DNA from: Pseudomonas oryzihabitans
Lineage (GTDB): Bacteria; Pseudomonadota; Gammaproteobacteria; Pseudomonadales; Pseudomonadaceae
Length of the DNA stretch: 64,000 nt
Direction of reading: 5' to 3'
Assembly: GCF_024652905.1 (NCBI RefSeq)
Contig: NZ_CP102428.1
Span: 4,510,001-4,574,000 of the forward strand
In this document: one piece after another, positions 19,153-29,204 of the stretch
How the letters are laid out: each line of letters starts with the position of its first letter
Numbering within the stretch: position 1 is the first letter of the stretch
Program-made: the position numbers and the translations under genes
The notes under the pieces: generated by a model
Databases searched by the model: none
What the model saw: the letters and a program-made list of their open reading frames with translations, nothing else
Told to the model about the DNA's origin: nothing

Positions 19153-19644
19153 TTGAAAACAATGATGGCGTTGCTGGGTGCCCTGACCCTGCCAACGCTC
19201 ACGGCGCAGGCCGCCGGCATCTTCACCGACAAGTTCGACACGGCGCTCAATCGTCGGGTCATCGAATGGCGTGGGGCGCCCTCGACCGACGGGATCGTCT
19301 TCAGCGTGATCGCCAGCCAGTTCAAGACCAGCGCCGGCAACGCCACCACCGATTTCCGCACCCAGCTGTCCACCTTTGGCGACAAGGTGCGCTTCCACGG
19401 CTGCAGCGCCAGTCGCTGGGAAATGAACGGCCAGCTCTACCTGCCGCTCAAGGGCCAGTACCGCATGGCCGGGCTGGACGAGCGCTACGGCGAGTATTTC
19501 ATCGGCCAGCCCAGCCGCCAGGACCTGGAATGGGTGGCCATGAATACCCGGGTCAATTATCGCCTCTGCCGCCTGCGCGCAACCCTGTCCGCCGAGGACC
19601 TGCAGGGGCTGCGCTGGGTGTTGCAGGCGGCGGAGTCCGGCTAG
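19153..19644 (+). CDS. Secreted or periplasmic protein of unknown function
   Basis: The protein has about 163 residues. The start is probably TTG at 19153, preceded by CAGGAG at 19139; ATG at 19162 would remove three residues. A signal peptide is clear (MMALLGALTLPTLTAQA, cleavage before AGIF). The mature part has two cysteines (FHGCSASRW, NYRLCRLRAT) that could form a disulfide, and no motif I recognise. It stands alone between a MITE and the 3' end of a convergent dehydrogenase gene. Confidence 0.65.
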   Translation: MKTMMALLGALTLPTLTAQAAGIFTDKFDTALNRRVIEWRGAPSTDGIVFSVIASQFKTSAGNATTDFRTQLSTFGDKVRFHGCSASRWEMNGQLYLPLKGQYRMAGLDERYGEYFIGQPSRQDLEWVAMNTRVNYRLCRLRATLSAEDLQGLRWVLQAAESG

Positions 19645-19648
19645 CGAG

Positions 19649-20692
19649 CTAGTCGAAGCGGGTAATGACGGTCACCCCGGTACCTTCGAACCTGTCCATG
19701 TGCATCAGGGCCTCGCTGGACTCGGCTAGGCTGATCTCGCGGCCGATCAACCGCTCCGGTGCCAGGGTGCCCTGGCGCAGCATGGCCATCAGCACGTCGT
19801 AGCGATGGGCCTGCATGCCGTGGCTGCCAAGGATTTCCAGCTCCTTGGCGATCACCAGATTCATCGGCAGCGCCGGCGTCGCCTGGTCGCCCAGCAGCAA
19901 CCCGACCTGAACGTGCTTGCCGCGCTTGCGCAGGCAGGCGATGGAATTGAAGCAGGTGGTGGGGTGGCCCAGGGCGTCGAGAGAGACGTGGGCACCGCCG
20001 CCGGTGAGTTCCTGCACCGCCTCGGGCACGCTGGCCACCTGGGTAGCATCGAGGGTGGCCACGGCCCCGAGGCTGCGGGCCAGGGCCAGTTTGTCGGCGG
20101 TGATGTCGATGGCCACCACCTGGGCGCCCAGGGCGCTGGCGATCATGATCGCCGAGAGCCCGACGCCCCCGCAGCCGTGCACCGCCACCCATTGGCCGGC
20201 GCTGACCTTGCCCTGGTCGACCACGGCGCGAAAGGACGTCACGAAGCGACAACCCAGGCTCGCCGCCGTGGCGAAGTCCAGCTGCTCGGGCAGGCTGACC
20301 AGGTTGAGATCGGCCTGGTGGATGCCGACGTACTGGGCGAAGGAACCCCAGTGGGTGAAGCCGGGCTGGAACTGATGGTCGCAGACCTGCTGGTGGCCGG
20401 CGTGGCACTGTGGACAGGCGCCGCAGCCACCGACGAAGGGCACCGTCACCCGGTCGCCGACCCGCCACCTCCTGACGTCCTTGCCTACCGCCTCGACCAT
20501 CCCGGCCAGTTCGTGGCCCGGCACATGGGGCAGCTCGATGTCGGTGTCATGGCCGACCCAGCCGTGCCAGTCGCTACGGCAGACGCCGGTGGCCATGACC
20601 TTGAGCACCACGCCGTGCGGCTCGGGGGTAGGGTCCGGCACCGTGCACAGGCAGGGTGGCGCGGAAAAGGCTTCGTAGACGACGGCTTTCAT
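19649..20692 (-). CDS. Zinc-dependent alcohol dehydrogenase family protein
   Basis: The 347-residue medium-chain dehydrogenase has catalytic zinc ligands in [15 protein letters not shown] and PGHELAG. The structural-zinc loop has four cysteines ([17 protein letters not shown]), and the Rossmann motif is [14 protein letters not shown]. The overall pattern fits NAD(P)-dependent alcohol or aldehyde reductases, but the substrate cannot be read from sequence. It has no obvious partner gene. Confidence 0.88.
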   Translation of the reverse strand: MKAVVYEAFSAPPCLCTVPDPTPEPHGVVLKVMATGVCRSDWHGWVGHDTDIELPHVPGHELAGMVEAVGKDVRRWRVGDRVTVPFVGGCGACPQCHAGHQQVCDHQFQPGFTHWGSFAQYVGIHQADLNLVSLPEQLDFATAASLGCRFVTSFRAVVDQGKVSAGQWVAVHGCGGVGLSAIMIASALGAQVVAIDITADKLALARSLGAVATLDATQVASVPEAVQELTGGGAHVSLDALGHPTTCFNSIACLRKRGKHVQVGLLLGDQATPALPMNLVIAKELEILGSHGMQAHRYDVLMAMLRQGTLAPERLIGREISLAESSEALMHMDRFEGTGVTVITRFD

Positions 20693-20786
20693 GGCGGGGC
20701 CTCGGGCTGGATGACGCCTCCAGTATGGCAAGCCGCGCGAATTTAGCCTGTCTGCTTGCCGGTGCGGCCGGCGGACTGCCGCTCGG

Positions 20787-21479
20787 CTAGCCTGCCAGGG
20801 CCTGCAGCCCGCTCCAGGTAGCCGGTGCGTCCTCGCCCAGCGCCTGCACCAGGGCGGCCTTGAGGCGGCAGTCGGGCAGGGCGCGGTGGGTTTCCTGCAC
20901 GGCGACGCCCTGCTGGCGAGCGGCCATGGCCAGGGATTTGCGGCGCCAGCCGTCCTGGCTGCGGCTGTCCAGACTCGGCTCCTGCCAGAACTGGGCATAG
21001 AGCTGCATCAGGCAGTGCAGGCGGGTGCCATCCACCAGTTGCACCGGCGGCGTCTCCCGCTCCAGTTCCGGCGGCAGCGCCAGACCGTGGAGCTGGGCAT
21101 CGTGCCCGAGCAGGCGATAGTCGAAGGCCATGCCATAGGCCAGCACGGTGCGGCCCTGCAGCAGCGGCCAGAGCTGGGCGAACACCTCGGGAAAGGAGGG
21201 CGCCTGGCTCAGGTGGGCATCGGTCAGGCCGTGGATCAGGGTCGCCTCGCGCGGCACGGCGATGCTGGGGCGCACCAGGGTATCGAGCAGCACCCGGCCA
21301 CCGAGGGTCATCACCGCCACCTCGATCAGCTGGGCCTCTTCCCCTAGACCGGTCGCCTCGGTATCCAGCACCAGCACGTCCTGCTCCAGCCAGCGACGCG
21401 CCTGCTCGCGCACCCGCATTTGCTGGGCGTTGTAGCCGGTGAAGGCAGCGGTGGAAAAAGACGACGACAAGGAATTCAT
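20787..21479 (-). CDS. 3'-5' exonuclease, DnaQ/RNase T superfamily
   Basis: The 230-residue DEDDh exonuclease has Exo I as [12 protein letters not shown], Exo II in [12 protein letters not shown] and Exo III as THRALPDC (His-x4-Asp). ATG at 21479 is preferred over a TTG at 21503. It is divergent from polB across a 188-base region, which may reflect a joint role in DNA repair. No LexA-type palindrome was found between them. Confidence 0.82.
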   Translation of the reverse strand: MNSLSSSFSTAAFTGYNAQQMRVREQARRWLEQDVLVLDTEATGLGEEAQLIEVAVMTLGGRVLLDTLVRPSIAVPREATLIHGLTDAHLSQAPSFPEVFAQLWPLLQGRTVLAYGMAFDYRLLGHDAQLHGLALPPELERETPPVQLVDGTRLHCLMQLYAQFWQEPSLDSRSQDGWRRKSLAMAARQQGVAVQETHRALPDCRLKAALVQALGEDAPATWSGLQALAG

Positions 21480-21667
21480 GACACGGCCTGACAGCTGAAA
21501 CAAAGGGTGCGCCCAAGAGCCGGGGAATCGGCTCTACGACGGGTGTGGGCATTCGATGCAAGATCATCGCCACAGGACACAGGCCGTTCGGCGGGAGCGA
21601 CGAGCGGACCACCCGGCGCGCCGGGGTCGCCCGCGCGGTCTGGCCTTGCGAGAATGGGCCTTCATCC

Positions 21668-24022
21668 ATGTCGAGGAGCGCCGCTGCTTTGGCCGCCGTC
21701 CAGGGTTTCTTGCTGACACGCCTCTGGCGCGAGACTTCCACCGGGATGGAGCTGGTGTTCTGGTTCGCCACCGACAGCGGTCCGCGCCAGCTGCGGGTGC
21801 CGGCGCAACAGGCCGTGGCCTTCGCCCCGGCCGCGCGACGGGCGGACATCGAGCGCCTGCTGCCGGCCGGGGTGGAGATCCGCGAATTGGCGCTGCAGGA
21901 CTTCCAGCGGCGCCCCGTCCTGGGGCTCTATGCGCCGCGCTATCGCACCCTGCGCGAACTGGAGCAGCGCCTCCCCGCCGCCGGCATCGAGGTCTACGAG
22001 ACGGACATCGCCCCGGCGGATCGCTTTCTCATGGAGCGCTTCATCACCGCGCCGGTGACGCTGCCCACGGCCGACGGCGGGCCACTGCGGCCCGATCCCG
22101 ACTACCGCCCCTCGCTGCGCACCCTGTCGCTGGACATCGAGACCAGCGAGCGCGGCGAGCTCTACAGCATCGGCCTGCACGGCTGCGGCCAGCGCCAGGT
22201 GTATATGCTCGGCCCGCCCACCGGGGAGGATGCGGCCGTGGACTTCGACCTGGAATACGTCGCCGACCGCGCTACCCTGCTCGAACGCCTCAATGCCTGG
22301 ATGGCACGCCACGATCCCGACGTCATCATCGGCTGGAGCGTGCTGCAGTTCGACATCCGCGTGCTCCACGAGCACGCGCGCAAGCTGGGCGTGACCCTGC
22401 ATCTGGGCCGTGGTGCCCCCGAGGACGATCACTACGAACCCGGCGGCCAGGGCCGGCCCTTCCAGGCGCTGCTGGCCGGGCGGCCGATCATCGACGGGGT
22501 GGAGGCACTCAAGTCGGCGACCTGGGTATTTCCCTCCTACAGCCTGGAGAACGTCAGCCGTACCCTGCTGGGCGAAGGCAAGGCCATCGACAATCCCCAC
22601 GACCGCATGGCCTCGATCAATCGCATGTTCGCGGGCGAGAAGAGCGCCCTGGCGCGCTACAACCTGGTGGATTGCGAACTGGTCACCCGCATCTTCGCCA
22701 AGACCGAGCTGCTGCGCTTCCTCCTGGAACGGGCCAGCGTCACCGGCCTGCCGCTGGAGCGCCATGGCGCCTCCATCGCCGCCTTCTACCATCTCTATCT
22801 GCCGTTGATGCACCGCCAGGGCTTCGTCGCGCCCAATCTCGGTGCCCAGCCACCCGAGGCCAGCCCCGGTGGCTTCGTCATGGATTCCCGGCCTGGGCTC
22901 TACGACTCGGTGCTGGTGCTGGACTACAAGAGTCTCTATCCCTCGCTGATCCGCACCTTTCTCATCGATCCGGTAGGGCTGGTGGAGGGCCTGGCGCTGC
23001 CCGAGGACGAGACGGTGCAGGGCTTTCGCGGCGCGCGCTTCCACCGCACCCGGCACTGCCTGCCGGAGATGGTGGCGCGGGTCTGGGAGGGGCGCGATGC
23101 CGCCAAGCGCGCGGGCAACGCGCCCCTGGCTCAGGCGCTGAAGATCATCATGAACAGCTTCTATGGCGTGCTGGGCACGCCGCACTGCCGCTTCTTCGAT
23201 CACCGCCTGGCCTCGTCCATCACCCTGCGTGGCCACGCGGTGATGCACCAGACCCGCGAGCTGATCGAGGCGCGTGGTCATCGGGTGATCTATGGCGACA
23301 CCGATTCCACCTTCGTCTGGCTAGGGCGCACCCATGCCGAAGCCGAGGCCGAGCGCATCGGTCGCGAGCTGGTGGCGGCGGTCAACGCCCACTGGCGCGA
23401 GTGGCTACAGGCGGAGCTGGGGCTGGAAAGCCATCTGGAGCTGCAGTACGAGACCCACTTCAGCCGCTTTCTCATGCCTACCATTCGAGGCGCGGAGGAG
23501 GGCAGCAAGAAGCGATACGCCGGCCTCAGACCCGGTGCCGACGGCCAGCCGGAACTGGTGTTCAAGGGCCTGGAAACGGTACGCAGCGACTGGTCGCCGC
23601 TGGCCCAGCGCTTTCAGCGCGAGCTGTACCTGCTGATCTTCACCGGTGAGCCCCATGAGGACTATGTGCGCGACTTCGTCGCCCGCACCCGCGCCGGCGA
23701 CCTCGACGACCTGCTGGTCTATCGCAAGCGCCTGCGCCGACCGCTGGAGGAGTACCAGAGCAATCTCTCGCCCCAGGTGCGCGCGGCGCGCCTGCTGGAG
23801 GCGGAAAACGCCCGGCTGGGACGCCGCAGTCGCTTTCGCCGCGGCGGCTGGATCAGCTACCTGATCACCACCGCCGGCGCCGAGCCGGTCGAGCTGCCCC
23901 ATGCACCACCCGACTACGATCACTATGTAGAGCGCCAGTTGGCCCCGGTGGCCGACGCCATCCTGCCCTTCGTCGGCGACCGCTTCGACCGGTTGCTGGA
24001 TCGGCAGATGGGGTTGTTCTGA
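21668..24022 (+). CDS. polB: DNA polymerase II (family B)
   Basis: The 784-residue protein is essentially the length of E. coli Pol II. Exonuclease motifs are SLDIETSE (Exo I), IIGWSVLQFD (Exo II) and YNLVDCELV (Exo III). Polymerase motifs are LDYKSLYPSLI (A), KIIMNSFYGVLG (B) and YGDTDSTF (C). All catalytic Asp and Glu residues are present. The Exo II asparagine expected before xxQFD is Ser here. The ATG at 21668 matches the family start; upstream in-frame sequence is non-coding. The enzyme acts in translesion synthesis and replication restart. Confidence 0.93.
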   Translation: MSRSAAALAAVQGFLLTRLWRETSTGMELVFWFATDSGPRQLRVPAQQAVAFAPAARRADIERLLPAGVEIRELALQDFQRRPVLGLYAPRYRTLRELEQRLPAAGIEVYETDIAPADRFLMERFITAPVTLPTADGGPLRPDPDYRPSLRTLSLDIETSERGELYSIGLHGCGQRQVYMLGPPTGEDAAVDFDLEYVADRATLLERLNAWMARHDPDVIIGWSVLQFDIRVLHEHARKLGVTLHLGRGAPEDDHYEPGGQGRPFQALLAGRPIIDGVEALKSATWVFPSYSLENVSRTLLGEGKAIDNPHDRMASINRMFAGEKSALARYNLVDCELVTRIFAKTELLRFLLERASVTGLPLERHGASIAAFYHLYLPLMHRQGFVAPNLGAQPPEASPGGFVMDSRPGLYDSVLVLDYKSLYPSLIRTFLIDPVGLVEGLALPEDETVQGFRGARFHRTRHCLPEMVARVWEGRDAAKRAGNAPLAQALKIIMNSFYGVLGTPHCRFFDHRLASSITLRGHAVMHQTRELIEARGHRVIYGDTDSTFVWLGRTHAEAEAERIGRELVAAVNAHWREWLQAELGLESHLELQYETHFSRFLMPTIRGAEEGSKKRYAGLRPGADGQPELVFKGLETVRSDWSPLAQRFQRELYLLIFTGEPHEDYVRDFVARTRAGDLDDLLVYRKRLRRPLEEYQSNLSPQVRAARLLEAENARLGRRSRFRRGGWISYLITTAGAEPVELPHAPPDYDHYVERQLAPVADAILPFVGDRFDRLLDRQMGLF

Positions 24023-24184
24023 ACAGGGCGGTCGTTTCGAAGCGTTGATCGCCGAGCTGCACGCCCAGCGCGGCACCCGCGCGAGGCCATGGCATAGTCA
24101 GACGATTCGCGGCACACTCGGGGGCCACCGGGGCGCCTACCCAGCTGGGCTGGCGGTCCCCTTTCCCGCCAGAGGAGCGCTGCG

Positions 24185-25075
24185 ATGACCCGCCTCACCG
24201 CCCAGGATTTCTCGCCCGAACTGCTCGAACTCTATGACTTCTATGTCCACGGTCGCATCAGCCGCCGCGACTTCCTCGACCGCGCCGGGGCCTGTGCCGC
24301 GGTGCTGGGGCTGTCGGCCACCGGCGTGCTGGCGGCGCTGAGCCCCAACTATGCCCTGGCCAGCCAGGTGGAATTCACCGACCCGGACATCGTCGCCGAG
24401 TACGTCTATTACCCCTCGCCCAAGGGCCATGGGCGGGTGCGTGGCTATCTGGTGCGGCCGGCCAAGGCCAGCGGCAAGGTGCCGGCGGTGGTGGTGGCCC
24501 ACGAGAATCGTGGCCTCAATCCCTATATCGAAGACGTGGCCCGGCGTCTGGCCAAGGCGGGCTATCTGGCCCTGGCACCGGACGGCCTGACGTCCATGGG
24601 CGGCTATCCCGGCAACGACGACAAGGGCCGTGAGTTGCAGCAGCAGGTCGATCCGGCCAAGCTGATGAACGACTTCTTCGCCGCCGTGGAAACCTTGATG
24701 AGCCACGAATTCAGCACCGGCAAGGTCGGTATCACCGGCTTCTGCTATGGCGGCGGCGTGGCCAACGCGGCCGCCGTGGCCTATCCCGAGCTGGCCGCGG
24801 CGGTGCCCTTCTATGGACGTCAACCGCGCGCCGAGGAGGTGGCGGCGATCAAGGCGCCGCTGCTGATCCACTACGCCGAGAACGATCCGCGCATCAACGA
24901 GGGCGCCGCCGCCTATGAAGCGGCGCTCAAGGCGGCCGGCAAGACCTACGAGGTGCAGCGCTATGCCGGCACCAACCACGGCTTCCACAACGACTCCACC
25001 CCGCGCTACGACGAGGCGGCTGCCCAACTGGCCTGGCAGCGCACCCTGGACTGGTTCGGGCGTTACCTGGCCTGA
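24185..25075 (+). CDS. Tat-exported dienelactone hydrolase family protein
   Basis: The 296-residue protein has a twin-arginine signal (ISRRDFLDRAG followed by hydrophobic AAVLGLSATGVLAAL) and a dienelactone-hydrolase domain. The triad is Cys in GFCYGGGV, Asp in ENDPRI and His in NHGFHNDS. E. coli YghX is a similar exported member. Substrates of this group are mostly unknown. It follows polB by 162 bases with no recognisable shared element. Confidence 0.87.
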   Translation: MTRLTAQDFSPELLELYDFYVHGRISRRDFLDRAGACAAVLGLSATGVLAALSPNYALASQVEFTDPDIVAEYVYYPSPKGHGRVRGYLVRPAKASGKVPAVVVAHENRGLNPYIEDVARRLAKAGYLALAPDGLTSMGGYPGNDDKGRELQQQVDPAKLMNDFFAAVETLMSHEFSTGKVGITGFCYGGGVANAAAVAYPELAAAVPFYGRQPRAEEVAAIKAPLLIHYAENDPRINEGAAAYEAALKAAGKTYEVQRYAGTNHGFHNDSTPRYDEAAAQLAWQRTLDWFGRYLA

Positions 25076-25196
25076 GCGCTCTGGGCTATCCCGGGTGCCG
25101 GGATCCCATGCCGTAGCGTTTTCCACTGGCGGGGCCAGCCCGAAACGCTGGACAAGGCGGCGTTAGTCCGTCGCGACTGGTTGGGCGGGAGGCGGT

Positions 25197-25860
25197 GTTG
25201 GGCTTCGCTGCGCTCAGCGCCAACCTGCGCGAGAGGCCGGACCGTGGTGGCTACCGACGTAGGTTGGGCTGAGACGGCTTCATCGTCGAAGCCCAACAGG
25301 GCCCCGGCTGAACCTCGGCACCGTTGGGCTTCGCTGCGCTCAGCGCCAACCTACGCGAGAGGGCGGGCTGCGGTGGTTGCCGACGTAGGTTGGGCTGAGA
25401 CGGCTTTATCGTCGAAGCCCAACAAGGCCCGGGCTGCACCTCGGCACCGTTGGGCTTCGCTGCGCTCAGCGCCAACCTACGCGAGAGGGCGGGCTGCGGT
25501 GGTTGCCGACGTAGGTTGGGCTGACACGGCTTCATCGTCGAAGCCCAACAGGGCCCCGGCTGAACCTCGGCACCGTTGGGCTTCGCTGCGCTCAGCACCA
25601 ACCTACGCGAGAGGCCGGACCGTGGTGGCTACCGACGTAGGTTGGGCTGAGACGGCTTTATCGTCGAAGCCCAACAGGCCCCCGGCTGAACCTCGGCACC
25701 GTTGGGCTTCGCTGCGCTCAGCGCCAACCTATATGAGAGGTCGAACTGCGGTGGTTGCTGACGTAGGTTGGGCTGAGACGGCGTCATCGTCGAAGCCCAA
25801 CAGGGCCCGGGCTGCACCTCGGCACCGTTGGGCCTCGCTGCGCGTAGCGCCAACCTACGG
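25197..25860. repeat. Tandem array of a 126-bp REP-containing unit, five and a fraction copies
   Basis: GTTGGGCTTCG starts at 25197, 25323, 25449, 25575, 25701 and, as GTTGGGCCTCG, 25827: an exact 126-bp period. Each unit holds a forward REP arm (ending CCAACCTACG), a 25-base spacer, an inverted arm (CGTAGGTTGGGCTGAGACGG ending GAAGCCCAAC) and a second spacer with CCTCGGCACC. Copies differ by single bases. Because 126 is divisible by three, reading frames stay open on both strands, but the predicted 42-residue repeats are not credible proteins. The array fills the gap between the hydrolase and the kinase genes. Confidence 0.95.
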
Positions 25861-25862
25861 AG

Positions 25863-28800
25863 TCAGGTCCCTTCGATCAGATCGCGGATGCGCACCGCCA
25901 GGGCGTCCATGGCGAAGGGCTTGGTCATCACGTGCATGCCGGGCTCCAGATGGCCGTTGCCGACCACCGCGTTCTCCGCGTAGCCGGTGATGAACAGTAC
26001 CTTGAGGCCCGGGCGGCGCTGGCGGGCGGCGTCGGCCATCTGCCGGCCGTTCATGCCGCCGGGCAGGCCGACGTCGCTGATCAGCAGGTCGATGCGCACA
26101 TCGGATTCCAGCAATCGCAACCCGGAGCTGGCATCCGCCGCTTCGAGGGCGGCGTAGCCCAGTTCTTCCAGCACCTCCACCACCAGCATCCGTACTGTGG
26201 GTTCGTCATCCACCACCAGCACCGTCTCGCCGTGACCCTGGCGTGGCAGCGCCGGTTGGCTGGCGATGAGGTCCACACCCGCCGCCGTTTCGCGGTGGCG
26301 CGGCAGGAACAGGGTGACGCTGGTGCCCTCATCGACCTGGGAATGGATGCGCGCCTGGCCGCCGGACTGGCGCACGAAGCCGTAGATCATCGACAGGCCG
26401 AGCCCGGTGCCTACGCCGATCGGCTTGGTGGTGAAGAAGGGGTCGAAGGCCTTGGCGATCACCTCGGGCGGCATGCCGCAGCCGTTGTCGGTCACCGAGA
26501 GGGCGATGTATTCGCCCGGCTCCAGGTCGCGGACCCGGGCCATGCGCGCATCCAGCGCCCGATTGGCGGTCTCGATGAAGATGCGGCCACCCTCGGGCAT
26601 GGCATCGCGGGCATTGATGCAGAGATTGAGCAGGGCATTTTCCAGCTGCGGCGGATCGACCAGGGTCGACCAGAGTTCGCTGCTGGCCACCACCTCGATC
26701 TGGATCGCCGGACCCACCGTGCGGCGGATCAGGTCTTCCATGCCGGCCACCAGACGATTGACGTCGGTGGGTTTGGGATCCAGCGTCTGCCGGCGGGAAA
26801 AGGCCAGCAGCCGGTGGGTCAGGGCGGCGGCGCGGATGGCGGCGCCCTGGGCAGCGGTGGTGTAGCGTTCAAGGTTGTTCAGCCTACCCTGGCCGATGCG
26901 CACCGTGAGCAGGTCCAGACTGCCGACGATGCCGGCGAGCAGGTTGTTGAAGTCGTGGGCCAGGCCGCCGGTGAGTTGGCCGACCGCTTCCATCTTCTGT
27001 GATTGGCGCAGCTGCTCTTCCAGCAGCGCCTGGGTCTCCGCGGCGTCCTTCTCGCGGGTGATATCGCGCCCGGCACCGGTGACGTGCTCCTGATCAGTGT
27101 CTAGCGACAGCGTCCAGGACAGCCAGCGCCAGCTGCCATTCGCCGCCTGGACACGATTCTCCACCCGGGTCGGCAGGCCGCTGCGGCGCAGGTCGTCCAG
27201 CGCTACCAGCACGCCCGGTAGATCGTCGGGGTGAATGAGTTCGGTGTAGGGGCGGCTGAGCAACTCGGCCTCGGAATAGCCCAGGCCGCGCGACCAGGAT
27301 GGACTCACCCGCAGCAGCTGCCCGGCGAAGTCGGCGGTGAGCAGCAGGTCCTCGCTGAGCGCCCAAAGCCGGTCGCGTTCGGCGGTGCGCGCCTGGACTT
27401 CCTGGCTGAGGCTGAGATTCTGCGCCTGGATTAGCGCCTGGGCGTCGCGCTGGACGGTGACGTCCTGGGCGAAGACATAGAAGCCGTCCACCGCGCCGCG
27501 CCCATCCCGCCGCGGCCGATAGTGGATGTCGGCGATGCGTCGCCGGCCGTCCGGCCAGGCCCAGGGCAGATCCAGCCGCGCCGGGGTGCCGTCCAGGGCG
27601 GCCTGGATGGCCGGGCGGCGGGCAGCGAACAGCTCCGGCGCGAAGACCTCGGCCATGCTGCGACCGAGGATGCTCTGCGGCGCATCCTTGAACCACTTGG
27701 GCGCCTCGACGTTGGCGAAGCGATAGATCAGGTCGCGATCGACGAAGGCGATCAGGCAGGGCAGGGTGTCGGCCACCAGGCGCAGATTGAGTTCGCTGTC
27801 GCGCAGTGCACGTTCCGCGGTCAGTCGCGCCGTCGCCGAGCGGGTGCGATTGGCGACCTCGCGGATGAATTGCAACTCGGCCGGCGTCCAGCGCCGCGGC
27901 TGACTGGAACCTACATAGAGCAGCGCCACCAGGTTGCCATGCTCGAACAGCGGCAGGTTGACCAAGGCGCGGATCTCCAGGCGTTGCAGCGCCGCGAGGT
28001 TGTCACGGGCGCGCGGGTCCGCGTGCACATCCTCGATCACCACGGTTTCGCCGCGCTTGAAAGACTCGCTGTAGCTGCCGTAGTCGTGGAAGTTCAGGGT
28101 GCCCATCAGGCTGCGGGCGCCCGGGATCGTCCAGTCGCGCCCCACGGTGACGGTCTCGGCCTCGGCGTCCACCAGGCCATAGCCCACCAGGTGGGCATCC
28201 AGGCTGGTACCCAGGGTGGCGCAGGCGAGGTCGGTGACGGCTTCGATGTCGCCCAGCTGGCTGAAGCCTTCACCGAGTTCGGCCAGGGCCCTGCGATAAC
28301 GCTCTTCGTCGCGGGTGGCCTGGGCGGCCTGCTCGCGCTCGGTGACATCCAGGAACAGCACCAGAAAGCTGTCGGGACCGGCCTTGTGCGCATGGCCTTC
28401 GTACCAGCGCCCGTTGTGCTGGAATTGCCGCACGTAGCTGAACGACTGGCCGGTATCCACCACCCGGGTGAAGTCTTCCGCCCAGAGGTCTTCGAGATCG
28501 GGAAACAGGCTGCGCGCGGTCTGGCCGACCGCCTGTTGCGCACTCAAGCCGAAGTGCGCGCACCAGGCCCGGTTGACCTGGTCATAGCGCCAGTCCCGGC
28601 CGCGGCCCTGGTCATCGCGCAGGATGGTGCCGAGGATGAAGCCCTCGTCCAGTTGCTCGAACAGGCCACGCCAGTAGCGCTCGCTCTCGGCCAGCTGCTG
28701 CTGCACCTCGCCCACGTAGCGCTGGCTGTCGCGCAGGGCCTCGCCGGCCAGGTGCTGGGACGTGCGGTCGCGGAGGATCTTGACGAAGCCGGTATGGGTG

Positions 28801-29204
28801 CCGGCGTCGTCGTGCAGCGGATGCATCTCGCCACTGGCCCAGAAGCGAGTGCCGTCGCGGCGCAGGTGCCAGCGCTCATCCTCGGCACGGCCGTCCTGCA
28901 GGGCCAGCCGCATTTCCAGCGCGGCTCGGCCGCTCTGGTTGTCTTCCGGGGTGAAGAAGCGCTCCGCCGGTGCACCGCGAATCTCCGCGGCGGTCCAGCC
29001 CAGCAGGCGCTCGGCGCCGCTGTTCCAGTCGGCGATCACTCCGGCCGGATCGAGCACGATCATGGCGAAATCGATGGCGCCATCGAAGATTGCCAGGCGC
29101 CGTTGGGCGTCCTGGGGCGGCAGCGCGGTGCACTGGTCGAGCGCGGCGCGCAGGCGGCGTACTTCGGCCTGGAGTTCAGCGTGAGAGAGAGCGGATTCAG
29201 CCAT
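25863..29204 (-). CDS. Soluble multi-PAS/GAF hybrid sensor histidine kinase
   Basis: The 1113-residue protein has no membrane segment. Approximate order: short coiled coil, PAS (35-160), PAS (175-295), GAF (300-455), PAS (475-595), PAS (610-735), HisKA with the phospho-His in [13 protein letters not shown] (about 751), HATPase_c (NARDAM, DNGCGMP, GVGTGLGLSM), and a C-terminal receiver with acceptor Asp in LISDVGLPGGMNG (about 1030). The HDFNN-type core and terminal receiver are typical of light- or redox-sensing pseudomonad kinases. It is divergent from a single-domain receiver gene, a likely partner. Confidence 0.9.
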   Translation of the reverse strand: MAESALSHAELQAEVRRLRAALDQCTALPPQDAQRRLAIFDGAIDFAMIVLDPAGVIADWNSGAERLLGWTAAEIRGAPAERFFTPEDNQSGRAALEMRLALQDGRAEDERWHLRRDGTRFWASGEMHPLHDDAGTHTGFVKILRDRTSQHLAGEALRDSQRYVGEVQQQLAESERYWRGLFEQLDEGFILGTILRDDQGRGRDWRYDQVNRAWCAHFGLSAQQAVGQTARSLFPDLEDLWAEDFTRVVDTGQSFSYVRQFQHNGRWYEGHAHKAGPDSFLVLFLDVTEREQAAQATRDEERYRRALAELGEGFSQLGDIEAVTDLACATLGTSLDAHLVGYGLVDAEAETVTVGRDWTIPGARSLMGTLNFHDYGSYSESFKRGETVVIEDVHADPRARDNLAALQRLEIRALVNLPLFEHGNLVALLYVGSSQPRRWTPAELQFIREVANRTRSATARLTAERALRDSELNLRLVADTLPCLIAFVDRDLIYRFANVEAPKWFKDAPQSILGRSMAEVFAPELFAARRPAIQAALDGTPARLDLPWAWPDGRRRIADIHYRPRRDGRGAVDGFYVFAQDVTVQRDAQALIQAQNLSLSQEVQARTAERDRLWALSEDLLLTADFAGQLLRVSPSWSRGLGYSEAELLSRPYTELIHPDDLPGVLVALDDLRRSGLPTRVENRVQAANGSWRWLSWTLSLDTDQEHVTGAGRDITREKDAAETQALLEEQLRQSQKMEAVGQLTGGLAHDFNNLLAGIVGSLDLLTVRIGQGRLNNLERYTTAAQGAAIRAAALTHRLLAFSRRQTLDPKPTDVNRLVAGMEDLIRRTVGPAIQIEVVASSELWSTLVDPPQLENALLNLCINARDAMPEGGRIFIETANRALDARMARVRDLEPGEYIALSVTDNGCGMPPEVIAKAFDPFFTTKPIGVGTGLGLSMIYGFVRQSGGQARIHSQVDEGTSVTLFLPRHRETAAGVDLIASQPALPRQGHGETVLVVDDEPTVRMLVVEVLEELGYAALEAADASSGLRLLESDVRIDLLISDVGLPGGMNGRQMADAARQRRPGLKVLFITGYAENAVVGNGHLEPGMHVMTKPFAMDALAVRIRDLIEGT

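Noticed and set aside
21480-21667. LexA box in the exonuclease-polB intergenic region
   Set aside because: No CTG-N10-CAG palindrome found on reading; the nearest match ends in CAA.
21662-23281. 539-codon frame antisense to polB
   Set aside because: The polB motifs fix the coding strand.
25197-25860. Possible CRISPR array
   Set aside because: Units are contiguous 126-bp copies; spacers are the same in every unit, and no cas gene is near.
25181-25990. Long open frames on both strands across the 126-bp repeats (42-residue repeat proteins)
   Set aside because: They arise because the repeat length is a multiple of three. Predicted proteins are low-complexity translations of REP DNA, run into the kinase gene antisense, and have no ribosome site.
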